Shown: in pieces, positions 1 through 14,400 of the stretch
Position numbering within the stretch: position 1 is the stretch's first letter
Layout of the letters: the number at the start of each line of letters is the position of its first letter
Origin: Litomosoides sigmodontis
Lineage: Eukaryota; Nematoda; Chromadorea; Rhabditida; Onchocercidae
Direction of reading: 5' to 3'
NCBI GenBank assembly: GCA_963070105.1
Contig: OY718804.1
Coordinates: 8,539,817 to 8,603,816 of the forward strand
Length of the DNA: 64,000 bases
The notes under the pieces: model-generated
The model's database searches: none
What the model was told of the DNA's origin: nothing
What the model saw: only the letters and a program-made list of their open reading frames with translations
Program-made: the position numbers and the translations under genes

Positions 1-175
1 GCACCTTCACAAAACCTGAAATAGATAAATTTTATGCAATATGATTTCAAAAATTATTTGTTGAAAAAAGACATTAGCCACAGAGATTTCGCAACAATGG
101 AGTCAAATCTTCGCTTACTTCTCTTAAAGACCAATAAAACAAAAACTATAATTTTACAATATTTCTACTTACAGC

Positions 176-2909
176 CTACGCAGCCGTTTCCTTGGAAGAT
201 CCAACCATTTCGCTATCATTTTCATCAACGATCTGATACTCGGCAACATACAGCTTCGGATCCACTGACTGAAAACGGCAATGCTGCTTAATTTACACCG
301 TTGAGAACAAATTTCTGTGCACTAATTTAAAAGAAAAATCTTTGAATGAGCATTTTTTGGAAGGAAAAATGAACGAAATTCAGCAAAGAAACCTTTGCAA
401 AAAAAGAACCCTAATAAATAATAAACCTTTGGAATTGGAGCAATGCGAGTCCTCAACTCAGCTTCGATACGTCGAAGAGTAAAGCGATCTTCGTAAGTAA
501 TAAGATTGATCGCAATGCCAAGGTGCCCAAACCGACCAGAACTAAAAATAATCCCAACTTATCACAAGTAAAACAGTTAAACGTATAATCAAAAATGGAT
601 AAAAATATCTGGTCCAGCAGTAAATAATTTTCTTTACAGAATGAATGAGCTGAAATAATGCTCAAGAACTAGAAAATAACCAACCCTAAGCGATGAATTA
701 CACTAGGGCACAGATCGGTCAACGATATATAATATCGAAATTTTTATGAACGATTAACACTCCGAAAATCAAAATCTAGAAAAATAAATACCGGCCAATA
801 CGATGCAGGTACGTTTCGGCGTTGCGCGGAAAATCAAAATTGATGACCACATTCACGGCCTGAATATCGATACCTCTAGTAAGCAAATCAGAACAGACCA
901 AGTTACGGCAAGCTCCTTTGCGAAAATCGTGAAAAACCCGATTACGATGACCTTGCGCCATGCGTGAATGAATGTAATAGCAGGAATAGCCTATTTCTGT
1001 GATTTTCTTTGCCAAAAGTTCTACACGCTGTGTTGAATTACAAAAAATAATGGACTGATTGATTTGAAGCTGAAATATTTCAAGCGGCTATACACAAAAC
1101 AGAAACATATAAAAAAATTAAAATACACAAGAGCATAAAAATATGAGAAACTACTTATGTAAACAGGAAAAACTTAGCTCATTACAATCACGAAATGTGA
1201 AACTGTATCGATGCAGAGCAGTTGCGATTATTTTATATTTCTAGTAACAGTTCGAATGTACCTTTGAATACTTGAAGGTGCAACAAACCTTGCGAAACAA
1301 CGTGTTCAAACAGTGAACTTTTTGCTTCTCTTGCACATAAGCATAATACTGTGTAACACCAACTAATGTCAATTCTTCCATCAGGTTAATTTCGTACGGG
1401 TTTCTCATATGCTTCTGCATGAATGTTGCTACCGTCAATGGAAATGTTGCCGAATAAAGCATAATCTGACGATCGGGAGGCAAAAATTTGATGACACGAT
1501 CTAAAATGCCTTGGAAATCCTGTGAAAGAAGCTTATCGGCCTCATCCAGTACGAGAGTTGTGCAATGTGACATATCAGCAACGTTCTGAAATGAAAATTA
1601 TATATATATATATATATTTAACCAGAAAAAATACCAAGTATATCACTACTCTCTGCATTGAAATCGCTTATAGTACCTAATATTAAACTATTTTAACTAA
1701 ACGCCATGTTACTTAAAAATTATTACTGATAACAATATGAAAAATACATTACCATCAGAAGTAAGCCTATTTCGGCAGAAATGGTAATGTTATTGACATG
1801 CGTTCTCCAACAAAGCACAACCCCTACACCTGGTCTGTATAAGTAATTCGACAGTCGTTTCGCTGCCCCCCCCCCCCCCTCCCATAATTTTTACATGTAA
1901 TGGACAACCAAGATTGTAAAAACTTTACTTTTTTTTGCAGTTGAAGTTATAATCATACCTTATCCATAAGATCAAGAATACGGCCAGGAGTTGCCACAAT
2001 GATGTGAACGGTACCATTCAAACGCATAATATCATTCCGAAGTTCCGTTCCTCCTGTAGTAACCATTACCTGAAAAAAGCATCCATGCATCGTATATGGA
2101 CATCACCATAAACAGTGATATGTTGAATGAAAGTTTTTCGATCGAGAAAACGTAACTGATCATACGTAATTAAAAATTTAACCTTCAAATTTAGGTGTTT
2201 GCTCAAGTCGACACAGATATTCGAGGTTTGGAATGCTAGTTCTCTGGTTGGCACAATAATCAATGATTGCGGGTATTTCTTCTCAACATCAACTTTGTCA
2301 ATGCAAGGAATACAATAGGCACCTGTTTTACCTGTACCGTTCTTTGCACGTGCCAATATATCTTGACCTAGAATTTGTTTTACTTGGTTCAAAACATTAT
2401 TCCAAGACATATGCCAATCTATATGTATTTGGTATGCATATACACCAATCTAACATTACCAATTTTTCTAAAGTTGAACTGTCCACATCGTTTTACAAAA
2501 AACCGAATCGGAATTCCTCTCCCACTACTTCCTTTTTATCTTGCAGTTAACAAACGTTTACTACAGTAATACAACTTTCTAGAAACTTTAACAACTTCAA
2601 AATCATAGACTACCTGACAATGCAATTGAAATAGATGCTTCCTGTATAGGACTTGGCTTTTCCCAACCTTTCTCAAAAATTCCCATCAACAATGGCCGCT
2701 TCAAGCAAAAGTCCTCAAATTCAATGCCTTTTGTATCCGTCACATCCTAAAAACCACTTAAGAATTATAAATCTACCTGACAAATTATAAAAGCAATAAC
2801 TTGGCAGCAAAAATATGCTAACCGTTGTTTTGAAACGCAGATCTTTAGCTGGCAGGTTAAGGTTTTCCTTCCAAAGCTGATCATTCTGTGACTCCGTTTT
2901 GTTGGTCAT
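176..2909 (-). CDS. cgh-1: DEAD-box RNA helicase CGH-1 / DDX6 / Dhh1
   Basis: ATP-dependent DEAD-box helicase of P-bodies and germ granules; the family represses translation and promotes decapping. Eight exons were rebuilt: 2823-2909, 2614-2746, 2183-2367, 1959-2069, 1289-1585, 792-1069, 427-541 and 176-268. Phases close to 432 residues, close to the roughly 430 of C. elegans CGH-1. Visible motifs: LNLPAKD near the N-terminus, the Q-motif region PSPIQEASI, Walker A AKNGTGKT (81-88), PTRELA, TTGGT, TPGR, DEAD (186-189), SAT, then RGIDIQ and HRIGRSGRFG in the second RecA lobe, and the family C-terminal signature [10 protein letters not shown] followed by a short acidic tail. The ATG at 2909 is chosen because it gives the family-length N-terminus. 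All catalytic motifs are intact. It is transcribed toward the left edge; 1-175 would be 3' UTR or flank. Confidence 0.97.
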
Positions 2910-5900
2910 TTGAGAAATAGTAATAAGAGCGTCTTACCAAAATCAATAGCAGCCGAATGGAATCTGAAACCAAGCTTGATTACCTGACATAAAGGATTAC
3001 TGCACTTGAATTAAAGCTGTTACAAAAGATCATATTCCCGAAAATGTTCATAAACTTTCGATTTTGTGTAGAGCTGAAAGTTTGACTTATTGTGCCAAAT
3101 TTTAATTAAAATCACTGTCTCATAGAAAAATCTAGGGATAAATTTTCACATATGAGCGTCTGCATGATATAATTTCAACAAAATACAGCAAAGATATATT
3201 TTATTTACCTAAAAGCTGATAGCACACGTATTATTTATAGCACTATCACCTTCTACGTTCACCAAATTAGTATCAAAAATACGAAAAATTGGACTTGCAA
3301 AGCAAAATTCCCTCAAGTTTTGCAGCACACAACATTTGCCTCAATATGTTCGCGCAGAAAAAAATCTTTACAACCACATCGAACCCCTTCTTGAAATTGT
3401 AAAATAACTTAAGGCATATAAAATACAAAATCACATTTCATATCTAAATTAGCTCGAGTTTAGAGATACCAAAGTCGAGTTACACTGAATCCAAACGACC
3501 TACATTACTTCCACATTTTCTTGAACACCATCTGGACTCACTGCAACAACGTGGTGCACATCTTAATTTGCACTGGAGATAAAAATCAGATCTAGGTAAA
3601 CGGGACACTGGTATGGGAGGGGGGGGGAGAGAGGAGGAGGAAGTCTGTAAAGATCATCCGAAGCCTAAGAAAGCACCATAATGTGTCCCTTTCAAGCAAC
3701 TTCTAGAAGGAGTTTTCCCGTAGATCTGGCGCTCCTCTTACTGACCCATCCACCTTAAATGATCTATCGAATCAAACCGCGTCCGATCACATACCATCTT
3801 AGGACATTAAAAGTTCCACATATTTATCGGTGAGTTTACACATGTAAGAACTTTGAATTAACGCCCAAAAACACCTCGTTCGAAGGCTCTGATTAACACA
3901 ATCCCACCGTTTTAGGCTATATGCTATACACAATATGCTAATTCTAGGCGAATTTCCAGATTACCTACTATTTACAAGTTACTATACTATATGTGTTTAG
4001 ACTAAAAACATGTTAATCCCATCTATTTCTTCAATAAACTTCAACAGATCTACATGCTTACGATAGTGTAGGCAATGTTATCATGAAAATTTTCAAACTG
4101 CACGTTCGACAACAATGGTAAGAGCGAGAGGGCACATGAAATGTGCACCAACTCTAACGTCAAGTCAATGACTCACCGCCTTAGCTGTGTGTATGCTTAT
4201 ACAAAGGAAGAAAAAAAATGTTCAAACCGAAAAGAGTGAGAAACTAAATGATTGCGAAAATTTACATGAATGAAGAAATTTTGAAAAAATTCTACATAAG
4301 TAAGCACTATCGTATGTGCATACAAACCTACGACATGCAAGTCAAGTAAAACAATCAGCTCAACATATTCAAATTACACAGAACGTAACTGAATAACTGC
4401 AAATATGCATGAGTAAGGGAAATTTCTGAAAAACTCTACGTAAATATTATTACACTTGTCTATACGAATGATTACCTGTAAATAAAATATCGTCAAATCA
4501 AGTCAATTCAACGATTAGTAAATGTGAATGTTACGTCAAACAAACAACAAGTACGGTTAAAAAACAATTACTATAGTAGCACAAAATCTTACATTGAATA
4601 TACATCCTAACAACATGTGTCAAAATGCACCTGTGCATTTGTTTATGCAACAAACTGCACAACTTCATGTTGGCAAACTGCCATAGTTCCCATTAAGTGT
4701 TACTGCAGTTTACCTTAGAAATGCTTTCTCAGTTACGTGAATAATTAGACCTTAGATGTTGCACGCACGTTTTCATTTTCATTTGACAGACATTTAGGTA
4801 ACATTTAATTCACGACTTGTGTGCACTCTGCGAAAACTGCGGGTGAATTCCATCAAATGATGATTGGAATTTACTAAAAACAAAAACAAAAAAAAATCCG
4901 CTAGAAATATTACCCGACACGATGACCTACCAAGGAGTGGTAAAAGTACGGAAGGACAACCTGCCAAGCGAAGCTGTAACGATTGTAGGAAAAAGTTTAA
5001 CGCTGTGGGCCGCATCTATGGGCCACGCCTCTGTACGCAATTCGGTGGCGCTACATGGAAAGCACTGCTGGAGAAGGCAAATTCTGATCTTTTATTAACA
5101 GTTAAATAAATAATGCCTTACGCCTTGTATCACGTATGCTCAATTTTTTTAACATCTCTTCCTCTTCTCCTTTAAATCACTTCGTTTTGCCGACACGTAC
5201 TGACAACCAAAAATTTGCGAGCAAATTTGAAGAGTTAATGTTTTTGAAGTTTTCGATCGATGAAACTAATTTTACATTATATTGCCTGTTATTGATGTGT
5301 CTCATCTCTAGTTTTAGATTTTTAAATTCTAGAAAGATCTTAGTTGAAAGTTATTTACTTACTGTATGAATCCAATTCGAAAAGCTGTCAACTTATATTT
5401 ATTTCCTCGCAATTGCCTTCTTTTTTTTTCTGAGAAAAACCACAGCGTTAGAAATTTGTTTCGCTAAAATTGATAAGCAAAAAGCTTTCAAAGTGATGAT
5501 TACTTAGGTAATTGCTTCCCGAACAACATTCTTCCCATGGACACGTTTTCACTTCCCATTAGTACTTTTCCTGAAATGTTAAGGAAAATATCATTTCTCT
5601 TCGTTAGATGAAATTTGAGTAACAACTACCCTTAGCGTTGTTTCGTATAAACCAATAATGAAATAAGTTTCGGCATTAGTTCACTTATTTTCTTTTCAAT
5701 TTCAAATTTTTGCTTCCTTCGAATTTCCTAAACTATCGACATTATTTATAACGTTTTCAAACATAACACTTGCAGAAGTCAAGCTCCTATCCTTGTAAAT
5801 GGTCAATAAAGATGGATTTCATTGCAGTTATACAACAAATGGAGGGAGTATAATTGAATTTTATGGGAGTTTAATGATTAGCATCTTTCTGAAATATCCA

Positions 5901-8900
5901 TTGATACTGAGGTATTAAAGTGTTGGGTTCAGTTGCACTCTGAATTTGAGTTTGTTCAATTTTAATTTTTCAACTTCCCGTTTCTTTTATGGTCAGATTT
6001 TCACAAATAGTCATAATCGTTGTTTCAAACCAATAAATTATCTCGAAATCCAAATGAACTTTCTGTTAAAAGTTTTGGTCTGAGTGGAAAAATGATGAAT
6101 GTTGCAAATAAAAATTTACAATCTTGAAATCTTCTTTTCGCACTGATCGGTTTGGATTCTTACACCAATCAATCTTCACAGTGTAGAATTTTCTAATAAT
6201 TCATCCAATTAAAATTAATTCCAATTTAAGTGCAAGAACTTCTAATTTTCTGTTTTCACTGTTTAAAATTTTCGTGGACAACTTTTAGAAAATGTGAAAT
6301 TCGAAAAAAATCGAACAAAAAACGAAATGAAAGGGAAACGAATAAGAAAGGTGATGGATGACGGACGAATGAAAGCGCTATCAATGAAGAAGTATTCGAG
6401 TAACTTCAATTTCTGGACATATACCATCGATTGATTGTCGTATCGAGAAAACTGAGGAAATGTGCAAAACTTTCCTCTCTAGCTGATCAAGTTCGTTCGA
6501 CAAGATGTTTGCAAACACGTTCGGATTCTGAGCAGAAGGAAACTATTTTACTCAAATTTTTGTAAAAAGAACTTCCTGTTCATCTGGCTAATATTACAAA
6601 GGGGAATTGACGTTCACCATTTTTTGGTACTTATTAGTCAAGTAAAATAACTGTTTTAACTACTGGGTGATCTCAGAAACGCGTATATGGAATTGGTAAT
6701 TATTCTGGTAATGTGAATTTACATTGTTGGAATGACAAATCTATTATTTAAGGAGATAATAATTTCAATTTGTCAAGCAGAAGGATGTAAATTTTCTTCT
6801 TTTCCGAGAAATTCACTCATTCTTTCAAAACTCGCTTAGGTATCTGTTGTTGGCGACAAACGCAGATTGTACTGCTAAAGTTTCAAAGATTTATTGTTAT
6901 TTGAAAATGTTGATCTGATTGATGATAATATTAGTTCGTAGGTTCATTCCGTCATCTTATCCTGTCATTCCATCTGTCAAAAATTGCATGTTTTTTGTAC
7001 AGTTTTACTTATGCTCTTCATAAGTTATAAATATTTGAGGAATTATTAACTGTACCAAAGTGAAACACTTAAACCGTTAGCTCTTCTCGGCGAAGGAAAT
7101 TTGTAGTCTTAAGAGGAGATTTCAACTTCAACATTATCTTTCAACTTCAACGCTTTCGGGACATTATCTTCGTGAAATCCTTGACACACACAGTTCGGCA
7201 CGCGACACTGTTGCAGTTATTGTTGATTATGTACGATTAGTTTTTTTCCAAAAAAAAGACTATGAATGTGTTTGTCATCTAATAGTTTGTAAGGAATCGA
7301 GATTTTAGTGCAAATTGCAAAATTCAAAGTAATACAAATTTGTCTTTAAATTGCATAATAAAGTAAGCTACAAAAAAGGCAGCACTTAAAACGGAACATT
7401 TAACTTACAATAGTTGAAATGAAACGAAATTTGAATGTGATCTAAGAAAACAAAAAAGCGAATCCCAAAATTAGTGTAACCTGAATGGTAATTGCACATA
7501 AAGTTAAAACGAAGAATTATGCTGAGAATTGAAAACTGTAATCATTGAAAAAGTGTGATTCATTAATTTCTGTAAATTAAATATGAATAAATGCATTCCT
7601 AAGGATGCGATAGGTTTCGATTTAGTTGAAATTTCTTCATCACAAATATTTGCTGTCAATTCTACCACGTGACCAGGTGGTGCGTAATGTAAATAATTGA
7701 AGAGAAAAATGAAAAGCAAAACCTTAAGTGATCGAAAATTCAGTGCAAAAAGTGAGATGCCAATATGCAATTTAGCAAACAATTAAATATATCAATCAAT
7801 CATTCACACAATTTATTGGTAATAAAACTAACCCATTAAAAAAAGCCTTTAGTACATCGCAAAATTAACTGTCGAAAAGTAAATATGTCAATGAATTAAT
7901 CTCTGACACAGAGTTTCGTGAGTAATGAATGTGAAAAAAAACAATTTTTTTTTCAAGAAAAAAAAACTTGATAATTCAATTCCTTGCAAAACTCTATCAC
8001 TAGTGAGTGTATCGCCAATATGTCCATTTCATCTCAAAATCGAACTACCACTTACAAATACAAGTGCATTAATTTCACATTTTATTTTACGAATGAAATG
8101 TAGAATTGATGAAAAGAGAAAAGTAAATTAACACTATCATTTGTTATCGCTGCCAGAGATTGTAAAATTGAATTGAAGGTATAAGTATAAGGAGATCGAA
8201 CATTTATTACACCTAAGCAACATGCATTTTTCATTCGCGTACGAACTGCGAGAAATGATGGAATAAAAGTTATGCCGACGAAACATTGACGATTTGCTCA
8301 ATTGTGGATGAATGATTTTTATTATGATTTCCACATGTTGTTGTTTATACCTTGAAATGTTTGCGAAATTCATTAGTGTTGTTTCAGTTGAAAAGTTGCA
8401 TGGAAGAGAATTCGCTAACTTATCCTCAATAGCCTTGGTTTCTTTTCCAGAAAGAAAAACACATTCCACTCTTTTTTTTTTATACGGAAAGATGGATGGC
8501 TGAGGAACAGATGAATTCTTACATTTTGTTGTAGTACAATGAAAACCGAAAACTAAACAGACAAAGCAATGAGGACTTAGATTTTCGGATGCATTAAATC
8601 TTTTCAAAATATCATCATCCACTGAGGCATTATGGAAAGAAATTAGAGAAAAATGAGACGTTAATTAGTGATTAGGTTATTTCAAATTAGAAAAAAAAAC
8701 ATTACAAGAACTTATGATAGAACAAAAAAACATCACAAGAGCTCAATTCAAATTTCAAACAACAAAGAAAAGGAAGGACAGTTTCTGGTGAATCTAACTT
8801 ACATAACATTAAAATTTACATAATATTAAAATCATCCATTGAAATTTACACGAAATTGAAATCGACGAGTGCTAGATAAATAGATATACAAATATGCTAT

Positions 8901-9228
8901 GCTTGTTTTATATGCTTTCAAGGTCATTTGATCGGTAATGTAGTGAGTGGATGATTAGAGATTCATTTTCATTTTGTAGAAAGTGAAATTTATGTTAAAT
9001 CTTCAACAATTATTATGACAAAAAAATGCGCTTAGCGACTAAGCAGTCCTGCTAGATCAACAGGTCGTTTTTCTTTTGTCCTTAAAGACTCTTAAACGTC
9101 TTACTTTCTTTTACGTCACACGCCATTCATATGTTTTTTTCTCACATAATCTCCAAAGAACATGTTTTAAGCAATGCAACAACGGTTTGTTTCGCTAACG
9201 GAATTTTACAAGCAACAAACTTCTAACT
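2910..9228. other. Intergenic region with weak ORFs only
   Basis: About 6.3 kb between cgh-1 and the TMEM120 gene. It is AT-rich, with a purine run near 3616-3642 (G9 then GA-rich). Two isolated open frames stand out but have no recognisable family: 4864-5109 (+, 81 residues, Lys-rich then a Cys-x2-Cys) and 8137-8622 (-, listed separately). The stretch 4800-5105 is open on both strands and somewhat more GC-rich than its surroundings. I see no RNA gene or mobile element that I can support. Confidence 0.5.
8137..8622 (-). CDS. Hypothetical ORF, 161 residues, possibly spurious
   Basis: This is the longest open frame in the window that is not a microsatellite shadow or an exon of an identified gene. 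It starts with MDDDILKRF and contains Cys-rich and basic stretches. A good donor (CAAG|GTATAA) lies about 300 bases in, so only the first part (8622 down to about 8325) might be exon. I recognise no family, signal peptide or membrane segment. A weaker open stretch on the same strand at 7504-7782 contains YAPPGHVVELTANIC, but I found no acceptor joining the two. Long stop-free runs are uncommon in DNA this AT-rich, which is the main reason for listing it. Confidence 0.2.
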   Translation of the reverse strand: MDDDILKRFNASENLSPHCFVCLVFGFHCTTTKCKNSSVPQPSIFPYKKKRVECVFLSGKETKAIEDKLANSLPCNFSTETTLMNFANISRYKQQHVEIIIKIIHPQLSKSSMFRRHNFYSIISRSSYANEKCMLLRCNKCSISLYLYLQFNFTISGSDNK

Positions 9229-11467
9229 TTATTCCTCTTTAACGGGTGAGTTCGTTCCATACTTGGATCGAAGAGCTACTAATGTCCTCACCCGTTGACC
9301 TTGCTTCCACTTGTTTACGAGAACCGAAAACAATGTGGACATATTACAGCAAGCTACCAGAAAGAATCCGTACGCAAGAATTTGCACCTGTAACATATCA
9401 TTTAATTATCGACCTGAAAAAGCTTACAGTGATGCGTTTTAAACGAGAAACGAAGTCTACCGAGCTTTCCAGTCCATCCAAATTGCTAATTTACTTGATT
9501 ATCCCATGAGATGATCAATTAATTCTAGAGAAATTGACAAAATTTTCCATGAAGAGAAATAATCAAAAAAAATTACCTGCCATTGACTGGTACAAATTGG
9601 CGCTTTTGATAGATAATACAACTTATAGGAATTGTAGAATTGGAAAACATAAGTTAGCATAAGGAAAGGTATTAAAAAAGTCAGCCCTTTGAACATCCAA
9701 CTGCTAAATCCTTCTGAAACAAGGAATGGCACAGAAATGAGAAACAATTCAAACAGTTTCAAACAATTCAAACATAAACATTTATTAAAAATTCATTTTC
9801 TCTTACCGACAGATATATCCATGCTGTAACGCTGTCCTAATGCATGCAAACGTCGTAGACATCCGGTTTGATAGCGGCATTGCAAAAGCTAAAAAATTAA
9901 AACTGTGGAAGAGGCAAATTTTCGCTCAATAATTTAACAATGAATTAAATTTAACAACGTGAACGTAATAACATACCTGGACAAAAGACAGAAAAAAACA
10001 AAACATAATGAATTGTGTCCGAATGCTTCGATAACACTCTCCGTCTCCCCAGGTTACGGTTATGCCGGAAAGTACACAGGAAACATAATGATGCATTATC
10101 CACCAGCCCTTAATCCTAGAATTATGCTACAGTTATTGGCACAGCCTCATTTCCAAATTACTCCATTATTTACAGCTTGAAATTATTGGAGAAAAATAGA
10201 CGAAATGAAACTAATACCTTGATCCGTTAATTCGTAAAATCGCTTCACGTATGGTTAAGGTGCAGTAAAACCATACCAAAATAAAATTTATTAATAAATC
10301 AAGAATTCTAAAATACAAAAGATGTAAAATTATTCATAAGGACATGAATATGTGAAATAGTTGAAAAATTACAGTAAATTTTATTCATCTAGTTAGAGTG
10401 CAACATAGGTGTGAAGTTGTGTAGTAATAGGTAATGTTAACTTCATTCTCGTAAACGAAAGCACTTTTTCCATCTTCTTAAATGGAAAGAAAAAGAAAGA
10501 AAGATGAACCTGGATGTAAATATATAAGCGAAAAAGAGAATAAATAGCAGAGTACAGTTCACGGTAACTTTAAACTTCTCGTATTCCTGTTTGTATCGAT
10601 AACGATCATTTTTATTCATTAACGAAACATTTAAGTTACTTCCCAGGATAATTGATAGATACAACCTGAAATTGTCCTCGTGGAGAAATACCTTTTTATG
10701 TTTCGTTCAATTTTCGTTTTCGTTACCAAAATGCAACAAATTTGATGGAAGAATGATAGCTTTTAAAAATAATTACAAATTACAATAATATTTTGCATAC
10801 CCATTGCCTTGTACAGGTAATTCACCCAACATGTCGCGCGATCTCCTCTCTAATTCGGTGATACCTTCTTTCATCTTTTTCAAACAGTCAATGTTTTCAG
10901 GCTCCTCTTTACCTCTTAGACTAAAATTGAATCATACTTAGGCTATAATTTAATCATGTATCTCTCAAAATTACAGCCTCAAAAAAAAATAAATTCGAAA
11001 TTTCAAATATTATAAGAAAAATTTTAATTGAACAAATAAAAATAACCCTCTCAGAGCTTCTCGTATCTTGGATATTTGATAAAGGCAATGTTTCACTGAT
11101 TTTTGACATCCTTCTTGCAACTTGGACACTTCTTTTAACTTACCCAAATATATACGATGATGATCCTGAAAATTTTTTTTTCCAAAATTTTAATTTTTAA
11201 TTCATTCACAGTACTTTACATCAAATTGCTAAATTTCAATTCACTTGAACATTGCTTAATTTGATCATCTCAGTTAAAATCTTCCACGTGCAGTACTTTA
11301 TCATTTATTCATTTATAGTCTTAAGGCATTTTCCATCAATATCATGACGACAAAAAAAAAAGTACAAAAAGAAAAAAAAAACTCCAAACCTCAATTTCGT
11401 CGAATTCATCTTTCAGTGAAATCCATTCATCGTATGCACGCTCGAATGAGCTTTTCTCATCTACCAT
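9229..11467 (-). CDS. TMEM120 / TMPIT family multipass membrane protein
   Basis: Membrane protein of the TMEM120 family, located in the nuclear envelope/ER in animals, with a CoA-binding six-helix fold resembling fatty acid elongases. Nine exons: 11390-11467, 11047-11165, 10801-10920, 10510-10665, 10218-10307, 9977-10115, 9807-9888, 9577-9713 and 9229-9387. Phases close to 359 residues against about 343 in vertebrates. An N-terminal coiled-coil part ([18 protein letters not shown] onward) is followed by [18 protein letters not shown], then membrane segments with the hallmark [32 protein letters not shown], and [18 protein letters not shown]. The GWW-x3-HHY segment forms the CoA pocket in solved homologues. 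The C-terminus is short and basic, ending KEE. No residue expected for the family is obviously missing. Whether it acts as an enzyme, a CoA-binding protein or a mechanosensor is unsettled for the family. Confidence 0.95.
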
Positions 11468-14400
11468 TGCTAGAAATCTACCAAACGTATGGTTTAGCAT
11501 TTATTTTTTAAAAATATTTTAAAAGCAAATTACGTCACCTACTCTCTCATTATACCACATTTTCCTGGAAGTTATTAGCGGAAGATTTGGTGTCGATAAA
11601 ATGTGATGCAAAAATCAAATTAAAATTATTCTCTAACTAATCATTTATTGCAGAAATAAAAACGTTTACGAAAAAGAAAAGAAAAGGAAAAATACCTGTA
11701 AAATTAAGCAAACGATCAATATCAGGATTTCGCTATTCGGAATTTTTGCTGAAATAACACCAAAATTAACACTTCGCTTTTTTTTTTATGCAACTGAAAT
11801 ATCGTGAACGTAAACAAAATCGTCGAATAGCTTTGATTTACGGTTTAAGCATTGAGGGTGTGACATTCATAGAAGGGAAAAAGTAATGAATGATAAAGGT
11901 GAAATGATGTCGTAGGACTAGAACAGTGAAAAGGTTAGTAGCAATTACACCGTCACATTTCCATTTAAATCAATGCTACGAACCTTCTCTCTTATAATAA
12001 ACTGGACTCTTAGTGAAATTCCATCACGTAATTGATTAATTAACATTTAAATTTCGTAAAAAAAAGCCTGTAATAGATATGAATTCAAAGGAGTTATTTC
12101 CAATACTTTTAAAAAATTTGCAAAAAATTACAAACATTACTAGAATTTAAATTTTTGAAATATTATTGGAAGAAAAATTAATTAGTTACATTAAAACTAC
12201 TGATCCACACTCATTGTGATATGATATGCGTTTTTTTTTTGATCAATCGTACGTAGAGATGAGAATGCTAAAAGGTTTATTTTTAAGGTGAAACTGATCG
12301 ATATGATATTTAAAATTGTATAAAGCATTAAGCGGTAAAATTTGACAGTTAAATTTTTTTTTTCAAAAACAGTGAAAAATTAAATTTGTAATCTTTCCGG
12401 GCTAATAGCTTCATGTAGGTATAAGGATGAGAAAAAAAAAAGATGTGATAAATTACAATACTGCAAAAGTACCATTTTTTGTGCGGACAAATTTTATTAT
12501 TAGAAGAGAAATTGAAATAGTATGAGAAGGAAAGATGCTAGTATTGGAGGAGGGATATGCGATACGATAGCACCACCGGGGATAATTGCCGGTCGAGAAT
12601 GATAGTATCAATGATAACACGATAAGTGTGCATTATTCAAACATGAAACAAACTGAGGTCTACTGCTAATTAAGCAATTAAGAAAGATGACAATAGCAGT
12701 TTAGGAGGACAGGGGTCTCATTCATGTGAGGGTAAAATTTAAAAAAACATTTGAAATCTGAAAATTAAATGCTGGAATTCAAAAATTATTAAATGATAAT
12801 TGTGTAAAAATATTTTATGAAACGATAATTAATTATATGAATAGGAATTTATGATAAAACAAACGTGCGCTTTCTGTTTTTTGATGTGAAAGATTGAAAT
12901 TCATCCGTCAATAGTTGAAAGCAAAAAAAACTTCAAAACAAAAGGGAACAAAAAGGTATTGAAGCTGTTACTTTCTTACATTCATTTTGTCATTAATTAT
13001 GCAAAGGAATGTCTTCTTCTTCCCTTGTTGCTTATTTAAAAAAAGAAGTGAAGAAAAAGTGCAAAAAAAACAAGTAGAAGTAACTGATTGCGAGAAAAAG
13101 TTGAAGAAAATTATTGATTGCATTTCTAATTGGTGCAAAAATAAATTTTACTCAAATTTCAGCACAAATTTGATTTATGAAGTTTGCAGGAAAAGTAGGA
13201 AAGAAATAAATGAAATGAATGGAAATCATGTGAAACAATTTCTTATCTTTAAAATTTCCTTTTCAATAAATGCAATATGCCAACTTGCAACACACAGACA
13301 GACAGAGAGTCATTCACATTGTCACCTTGTTCTACGTATCATTTAAAAAAAAAATGAAATTTAAGGAAAAAAAAAGAAATGAATATAAAATTATTAAATG
13401 CTATTGATTAATGAGCAAAATGATAAGAGAAGGATGATAAGAAACTCCACATATATTCCATGATAATTGATCAAAAAGCAATTGAAAACTGTACTATTCG
13501 TTGCCTACACAGCTCACTGAAAAAGATCAACTTTTATTTTTAAAAAACAAATCAAACACACAAAAAAAGATTCTCAGAACATCCTTCAAATTCAAATTAA
13601 TATCAATGAAAACAATGAGTACATCAAACTTTTTAAAAATATCTGCTAATTTTTTGAAATGAACAAGAAATAACGACACATCCGTACATCAAAACCCTAG
13701 AATAGCTCTTTTTTTACGCACATGAACTGGAAGTATCGGAGATACAAAAAAGGGAAATTAAAAAAAATGAATTGTTCTCCTCCCTCTTTGGCAAATCTAA
13801 TAAATCCTCCACAAAATTTCCATTTCACAAGAATTTGTGGAATTTATCCAATTTTGAAATGAAAAAAAAGGCGTTTGCATTGATTTTCAGCAAAAGGAAA
13901 GCGACTAGGCAAAAATTGCAAAATGGACAAAAAATTTTTATAAAATTCCATTTGCAAATCATGCACCAGTGCATTGTGAAATATATGAAGAGAACACCGA
14001 AATTATTATTCTACAGCAATTTGAATAATAACAATGATAATAATAATGAACATTAATAAATGATCATAAACAATAATAATAACGAATAATTTAATAAATA
14101 ACTTGGTAATTAATAATTAATAATAATAATAATAAACAAATAATATTATTATTATTAACTTGGTAATTAATAAATAACTTGGTAATTAATAATTAATAAT
14201 TAATAATAATAATAATAAATAACAAATAATAATTATAAATGATAATAATGAAAGAAGTAGAAGAGAGCGAATAAAATCATACTAAAGAAAGGCAAAGACA
14301 GGAGTAAACAAAAATATTGAAAAACAATGCATAATGGCAAGCTAAAATGATTACACTGTTTACCCTAATGAAGAAATATTAAAATGGAAAAAATTGGACT

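Noticed and set aside
4864..5109. 81-residue plus-strand frame with a Cys-x2-Cys
   Set aside because: No second metal-binding pair or family match, and the opposite strand is equally open. Not enough to call a gene.
12987..13346. 119-residue plus-strand frame
   Set aside because: Lys/Phe/Asn-rich, no family resemblance, and lies in A-rich DNA; treated as chance.
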